Source: Symbiodinium natans (taxonomy: Eukaryota; Sar; Dinophyceae; Suessiales; Symbiodiniaceae). Taken from it: a DNA stretch of 64,000 nt. The notes beneath the pieces were generated by a model, which was given only the letters and a program-made list of their open reading frames with translations, made no database searches and was not told the DNA's origin. How positions within the stretch are numbered: the stretch's first letter is position 1; every line of letters begins with the position of its first letter. Made by a program: the position numbers and the translations under genes. The stretch covers positions 487,368 through 551,367 of the forward strand of contig CAJNDS010001535.1 of NCBI GenBank assembly GCA_905221605.1, in the 5' to 3' direction. Positions 59,616 to 64,000 of this stretch are shown one piece after another.

Positions 59616-59996
59616 GACTCGTGCCCCCCTCACAGGTTGTAGCCCTAAACGGTTCCCCTGAGTATACTCCGAATATGGGTCCTTATACTACCTCAAGAAT
59701 CTTTAATCAACAAGGCTCTCCAAAACCGAGATTTGTGTGAAGTGGCGTCGATTCAGGAATGCAGAAAGCCCCATCGCCTGGTCTTCCAGAAGAAGCCCTA
59801 CCAAGACCTCCGAACGCGCCCAATTCCTCGATAGTTCTCTGATTCGGGTCCTTTTAGAATCCTTTTCGGGGGTCCTTGTAGGGTCCGTGTTATACGGGTG
59901 CCGTACTATCTTGGGGGCCTCAAAACCGGCCCTAATGAACTACCCAAATACCAGTGCAGATAGCCGAAAGACGCCCCCGAAACCCCCTGGTTCTGA
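59616..59996. other. Array-free segment, nothing recognised
   Basis: One + frame of 87 codons (59737-60000). GGGTCC/GGACCC-like phrases suggest a decayed hairpin element near 59840-59960. Confidence 0.3.
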
Positions 59997-60039
59997 GTAG
60001 GGAATGAGGGAATGGGAATGGCTTATAAATACCCTACCA
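59997..60039. mobile_element. Family D element, short
   Basis: AGTAGGGAATGAGGGAATGG, then TTATAAATACCCTACC. It abuts a TTTAGGG array. Confidence 0.55.
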
Positions 60040-60097
60040 GGGTTTTAGGGTTTAGGGTTTAGGGCTACGAAGAAACCAGACCCCTAAAGCCACCCAG

Positions 60098-60172
60098 GCC
60101 GGCCATGGACACGGTGGTCAACTCAACAGCCTTGGGAGTCGTGGAGATTCCGATCACCGAGTCGACCCCTCG
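60098..60172 (+). CDS. Predicted exon, canonical borders
   Basis: CCCAG|G acceptor at 60097, GTGAGG donor at 60173. It reads PAMDTVVNSTALGVVEIP, then ITESTP, with an NST site. A long TTTAGGG array begins at the donor. Confidence 0.65.
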
Positions 60173-60174
60173 GT

Positions 60175-60355
60175 GAGGGTTTAGGGTTTAGGGTTTAGGG
60201 TTTAGGGTTTAGGGTTTAGGGTTTAGGGTTTAGGGTTTAGGGTTTAGGGTTTAGGGCTTAGGGCTTAGGGCTTAGGGTCTAGGGTTTAGGGTTTAGGGTT
60301 TGGGGTTTGGGGTTCAGGGTTCAGGGTTCAGGGTTTAGGGTTTTTAGGGTTCAGT
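60175..60355 (+). repeat. TTTAGGG array
   Basis: About 25 units, with CTTAGGG and TTCAGGG blocks. Confidence 0.97.
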
Positions 60356-60546
60356 TCTGGCTCTTGTAGGGCCCGTGACTTCCTGCAACCTTCTTACCTC
60401 CGACGTCCCCTTAAAACTCCAAACCCCATACCTTAAAACCCCAAACCCCACAAACCCAAAAAACCCAAACCCCCAAACCAGAAAAACAAAAAAAAAAACA
60501 AACAAACCCCCAAGCGTCAAATCCCTAGCCCCAAGAAGTGACAAAG

Positions 60547-60637
60547 GCTGGGTCTACTGCTGAGCGCCCCGGTGGTGGATTACTCCGTCACCTATCCGCC
60601 AGGGATGTTGTCCCGGCCACAGTTTACAGGGCTTGAG
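60547..60637 (+). CDS. Predicted exon, unassigned
   Basis: CAAAG|G acceptor at 60546, GAG|GTTTGG donor at 60638. It reads LGLLLSAPVVDYSVTYPP, then GMLSRPQFTGLE. Confidence 0.55.
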
Positions 60638-60639
60638 GT

Positions 60640-61020
60640 TTGGAGGATAGTCAGGGTGCAGGGTTTGATTGGCTGCCAGCCTTCTTCAGTCCTTTTCCTT
60701 CGTCTGCCGGGGGGGGGTTCGAGGAAGTTAGAAGGTGGTAAGGGTTAAATTTACATGCCAGCGTCTCGCTGGTTCAGTGTTTTGCATGCAGTGGCCCATT
60801 TTCTACGAGGTGGATGAAGTTTGACGGAGATGGCGTGGGGTCGATTACAGCGTTCCTGAACTTCACACTCTCGAATGCCCAAGGACATAGAGTGTTTTCC
60901 ATGTAGAGTATACGTAGTGCATGCAGGATACAACGTATGTACGGTATATGCGCCCCGCACACCCGCCCCGCACCATACAATCTTTTTATGTCCAGGGTGT
61001 CAAGCCCACAAAATCTCAAT
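60640..61020. other. Array-free segment, no gene recognised
   Basis: Short - frames at 60751-61019; nothing recognised. Confidence 0.25.
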
Positions 61021-61405
61021 GGTTTAGGGTTTACTAGGGGGTTTCGGGTTTAGGGTTTAGGGTTTAGGGTTTAGGGTTTAGGGTGACGGTGATGAGCTTT
61101 CTTTTCATGGTGCAATAGAGATTGCGACAGTTTGGGGATTCCTGTTGCTGCGATTTTTCGGGCTCTTGCGGCCTCTGAAGCCGCAAGGCGGATATAGCAA
61201 AGGGTTTAGGGTTTAGAGTTTAGGGTTTATGGTTTTGGGCTTAGGGTTTAGGGTTTAGGGTTTAGGCTTTAGGGTTCATGGGTGCTTTATTCAGCTCTGC
61301 ATGAAGTCCGATCTGCTCTGGGAGAAGACGAGACATGAAGAGTTCCTGAACACAAGCTGCCACTAACTCATACCAACTCCTGCATCTTCTCTTGCTGTGG
61401 CCTAG

Positions 61406-61436
61406 GTTCAGCACCTACTTCATTGACCCGGCTGAG
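61406..61436 (+). CDS. Predicted micro-exon, 31 bases
   Basis: Pyrimidine-rich CATCTTCTCTTGCTGTGG and CCTAG|G acceptor at 61405, GAG|GTGAGC donor at 61437. It reads FSTYFIDPAE. Both borders are near consensus. Confidence 0.55.
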
Positions 61437-62054
61437 GTGAGCAAGTCGTCTTGTTTTGTAAGCCTTCAGGGTATATGTGGAACAAGGCTTTACTGTTCTG
61501 GCCAGTGGTTTGTGTGAGTGCATATGTGGCATGTCCTTTTGGGGATGCTAACAATACAACCTTACTGCGGTGGTCGGCCAGAAAGCAAGCAAGACTGCAA
61601 GCTTGGACACCAACAAGAAACATCCTTGACAGCAACAAGTGTGCAAGAAGCAAACCGGATTGTATACTTACATATGCTTCCTGCTGATGATGATTATGAT
61701 TTTACCTGATGCTGATTACGGTTCTTTTTCTTGGTCAACCCTGAACCCTGAGCTCCTGTTGTCACAGCATCATGCCTCGTATTCTCATAGACGCATGGCG
61801 TGCTGCTTCGTGAAACTCTCAAGCTTACAAGAGACAACTTCGCAAGGCTTGAACACCCCTGGAAGGACCTGGCGTCCTCCCCCCCCCATTTTCGCCTTTA
61901 TGATTCCTACATATTAATATATGCGTATGTGTGTACATATATATATATATATTGAGATACAAACAGTTAACCTACAGCCTTTCAAAATACACATTCCGAT
62001 AAAACAGGCCCTCTTCTTAGTCTGAGGCAACCCTCATTTCCCTGATGTACAAAC
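61437..62054. other. Array-free segment, no gene recognised
   Basis: Overlapping + frames (61451-61917), none recognised. TA microsatellite at about 61937-61952. Confidence 0.3.
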
Positions 62055-62149
62055 TTGGGACGTGCCCCCTTTTCTTAACAGCCCTTAGTAGGGGTTCTAC
62101 TGGGGGCGGCATTTGAATCCCCACCAAGGACTGCTAGGGAAAATCCCAA
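62055..62149. mobile_element. Family B element, diverged
   Basis: Left TTGGGACGTGCCCCCTTTTC, then TTAACAGCCCTTAGTAGGGG; right CCAAGGACTGCTAGGGAAAA, then TCCCAA. Confidence 0.8.
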
Positions 62150-62170
62150 AACAAAGACTTTTTTGCCTAG

Positions 62171-62237
62171 ATTCACCTGCCGGCAGGGAGCTCCATCAGC
62201 ATGGGGCCTGCTGGTGCGGGGAGCTGCCTCCGTAGAG
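62171..62237 (+). CDS. Predicted exon, canonical borders
   Basis: CTTTTTTGCCTAG acceptor at 62170, GAG|GTGGGC donor at 62238. It reads IHLPAGSSISMGPAGAGS, then CLRR. It lies between a family B element and a CCCTAAA array. Confidence 0.6.
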
Positions 62238-62472
62238 GTGGGCTTCCCTAAGCCCTAAACCCTAACCCTAAACCCTAAACCCTAAACCCTAAACCCTAAA
62301 CCCTAAACCCTAAACCCTAAACCCTGGTGTCAACAAAGCCGTTCTGGGCTCAGGGCTTATGGGTTTCAGGGTTTCTGGCGCTGATGGGCTCGGTCTCAGC
62401 AGCTCGGACCTTAAGGCAGAATCCTTATGCTCTCCTTTGCTGATGCGTCATGTTGCAACATGAAGCTTCTCG

Positions 62473-62565
62473 GTTTAGGGTTTAGGGTTTAGGGTTTAGG
62501 GTTTAGGGTTTAGGGTTTAGGGTTTAGGGTTTAGGGTTTAGGGTTTAGGGTTTAGGGTTTAGGGC
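62473..62565 (+). repeat. TTTAGGG array
   Basis: About 13 clean units, starting G|GTTTAGGG after CTTCTC. Confidence 0.95.
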
Positions 62566-62583
62566 CTTGTGTTGCCTGGTCAG

Positions 62584-62742
62584 GCAGACTTGAAGATCTC
62601 TATCTGGATCACGCCAGTTGTCAGTTTTACCTGTTCTGAAGAAGTCCTTTTCTGGAGTCTTCCACCATTTAGCTCTTTGTGCCAGGTGGCTCCGTCGATG
62701 CTCTTGGCGATCCCCAAGGTCACATCTGTGTATCCTCGCATG
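62584..62742 (+). CDS. Predicted exon(s), IPT/TIG opening
   Basis: GTCAG|G acceptor at 62583. It reads ADLKISIWITPVVSFTCS, then EE. A 41-base stretch beginning GTCCTT (62645) and ending CCAG (62685) could be a mini-intron, or be read through because the frame stays open. From 62686: VAPSMLLAIPKVTSVYPR, then M, with GTGCCA donor at 62743. IPKVTSVYP opens an IPT/TIG domain. Confidence 0.6.
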
Positions 62743-62882
62743 GTGCCATGGACCTGTGCTTAGCGATGGGTTTAGGGTTCAGGGTTTAGGGTTTAGGGTT
62801 CGAGTTACAACCCCCCCCCCCCCCCACACAAGAACAGAAAAAGGGATTGTCAAGGGACTTTCAGCGAATGGCAGGACCAGAT

Positions 62883-62966
62883 GGGGTTTTCCGAAAATAA
62901 GAGGGTTCCCTGTTTGGGGTCCCCGTTTAAGGGGATTTAGGGTATGAAAGGGGTACGCCACCCATA
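62883..62966. mobile_element. Family C element, right end decayed
   Basis: Left GGGGTTTTCCGAAAATAAG; the interior has TGTTTGGGGTCCCCGTTTAA; the right inverted end is largely lost. Confidence 0.55.
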
Positions 62967-63279
62967 TAAGGCTCGTGGAGGTTAGGGGATCTTGTACAAG
63001 TTTGCTGCGCTGCAAGCCCGTGATCTGGTTGCGATGCCGTGCCTCCAGAAACCTTAGAGGACATAGGGTTTAAGGTTTAGGATTTAGGGTTAGGGTTTGG
63101 GGTTTGGGGTTTGGGGTTTAGGGTTTAGGGTTTAGGGTTTAGAGAGACACCGTGTCTTTGCCTCTGTTACGCTTTTGTCGGCATGCACCAGCCCGCTCAA
63201 AATGCACCAATGCCAAAGCCCTTGACGTCTAGAGGCTGGACCGCAGCCAGCGCGCGGTGGAACTGGACGAGGCGGCTGG

Positions 63280-63404
63280 TACTTGGAGGTTCAGGGTACT
63301 TAGGAACCCAGTTATGCCTGTACTTAGTACCCAAGTAGAACCCTATTAGGGTACTCAAGGGGCTTAGAAGTAATTGGGTTCTAAGTACCATGAACCTCCA
63401 AGTA
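63280..63404. mobile_element. Family A hairpin element
   Basis: Left TACTTGGAGGTTCAGGGTAC, right AAGTACCATGAACCTCCAAG, 125 bases, with an internal second hairpin (AGTAGAACCC to GGGTACT). Confidence 0.85.
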
Positions 63405-63591
63405 GGTGTTCGTCTGCTCTTGCGGGTAGCTTTCGCCACAGCAGTTCTCGGTAAAGACCAGGCCCAAAAATGTGGGGAGTGGTACGGAACCCTTACCGTA
63501 GTACCCTAAGCCCCAAACCCTAAACCCTAAACCCTAAACCCTAAACCCGAAGCCTTTGATTCCAACTCCTAAGCTGCTCCGAAAACTACAG

Positions 63592-63683
63592 GATCCGAGC
63601 TTGCTGATTGTGGGCCTGGGCTTCGTGAACACGAACTTGCTTCGATGCCGCCTGGTTGACTCGGCCCTTCCGGCCTGTGGTCT
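63592..63683 (+). CDS. Predicted exon, IPT/TIG core
   Basis: CTACAG|G acceptor at 63591. It reads DPSLLIVGLGFVNTNLLR, then CRLVDSALPACGL. LLIVGLGFVNTNLLRCRL is one of the clearest IPT/TIG cores here. It ends at a TTTAGGG array. Confidence 0.7.
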
Positions 63684-64000
63684 CAGGGTTTAGGGCTTAG
63701 GGTTTAGGGTTTAGGGTTTAGGGTTGAGGTTTAGGGTTTAGGGTTCCAGGACTTAGGCGGTAGTTGGAGGGTTTTGGGGCACGCGCTTCCGTGGCGAGAC
63801 TGAATTCCCTCCACCGATCTAACATGTCCAAACCAGCTGTGAGGGCCTACTTGGGGTGATCTAGATGCGAGGGGTGGGAGCTGAACCTGACATGCCTGGA
63901 GCGAGACCATGCAGAAACTCGCCAAAACTTGGCTTTCTTCTGGCTGGTTCTTAGGACTTTAACCTTTTGGGTTGTTGAAGAAACTACAATAAGGAGCCTA

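Overview
The window reads as nuclear DNA of a eukaryote, most likely a dinoflagellate. Reasons: the repeat is the plant/alveolate telomere unit TTTAGGG; intron borders that can be placed follow AG|G acceptors with GT, GC or GA donors; the one complete gene is a single-domain voltage-gated cation channel with an EF-hand; every convincing coding block is on the + strand, as in the unidirectional gene arrays known from dinoflagellates. No operon, ribosome binding site, tRNA, rRNA, CRISPR or prophage was seen. Species cannot be named from the sequence.

The main architecture is repeated from end to end. By hand count about 170 short arrays of TTTAGGG or CCCTAAA (roughly 20 to 280 bases each, either orientation, about one per 370 bases) alternate with unique islands of about 60 to 150 bases. 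Many islands are open in one + strand frame, begin just after an AG and end at a GT, GC or GA. Their translations look like pieces of a secreted or surface protein, and many match the IPT/TIG (immunoglobulin-like, plexin/transcription factor) fold: for example ISSVSPDFGPVTGG, LLIVGLGFVNTNLLRC, VNMYGSNFQPTDECLF, WFEVYGAHFKRESGIQC and NVRCRVPEG. My reading is that the window holds one or two giant IPT/TIG-repeat genes cut into dozens of micro-exons, whose introns are largely built of telomere-type repeats. In many places the array itself seems to supply the 5' splice site (G|GTTTAGGG).

A complete channel gene lies at 28.67-30.95 kb (four exons; S1-S6, pore TMDSW, EF-hand, coiled coil). Its last intron is a GC-AG intron carrying a CCCTAAA array, which independently supports the array-in-intron reading. 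IPT/TIG-like exons occur both before it (to about 28.2 kb) and after it (from about 32.4 kb), so it either separates two paralogous genes or is nested in one.

A second layer consists of short hairpin elements with terminal inverted repeats, at least six families (here called A to F) of about 60 to 190 bases, spread through the presumed introns and resembling introner elements or MITEs. Several carry a telomere-type array inside them. A 5'-truncated LINE reverse-transcriptase fragment with an A tail sits inside a CCCTAAA array at 37.6-38.1 kb. A composite satellite with several unit types occupies 49.8-52.5 kb, followed by a CTA microsatellite to 52.86 kb. Islands of 0.5 to 1.2 kb at 3-4, 4.6-5.6, 30.95-31.8, 45.4-46, 47.65-49, 57.8-58.5 and 61.4-62 kb have few or no arrays and no gene I can recognise.
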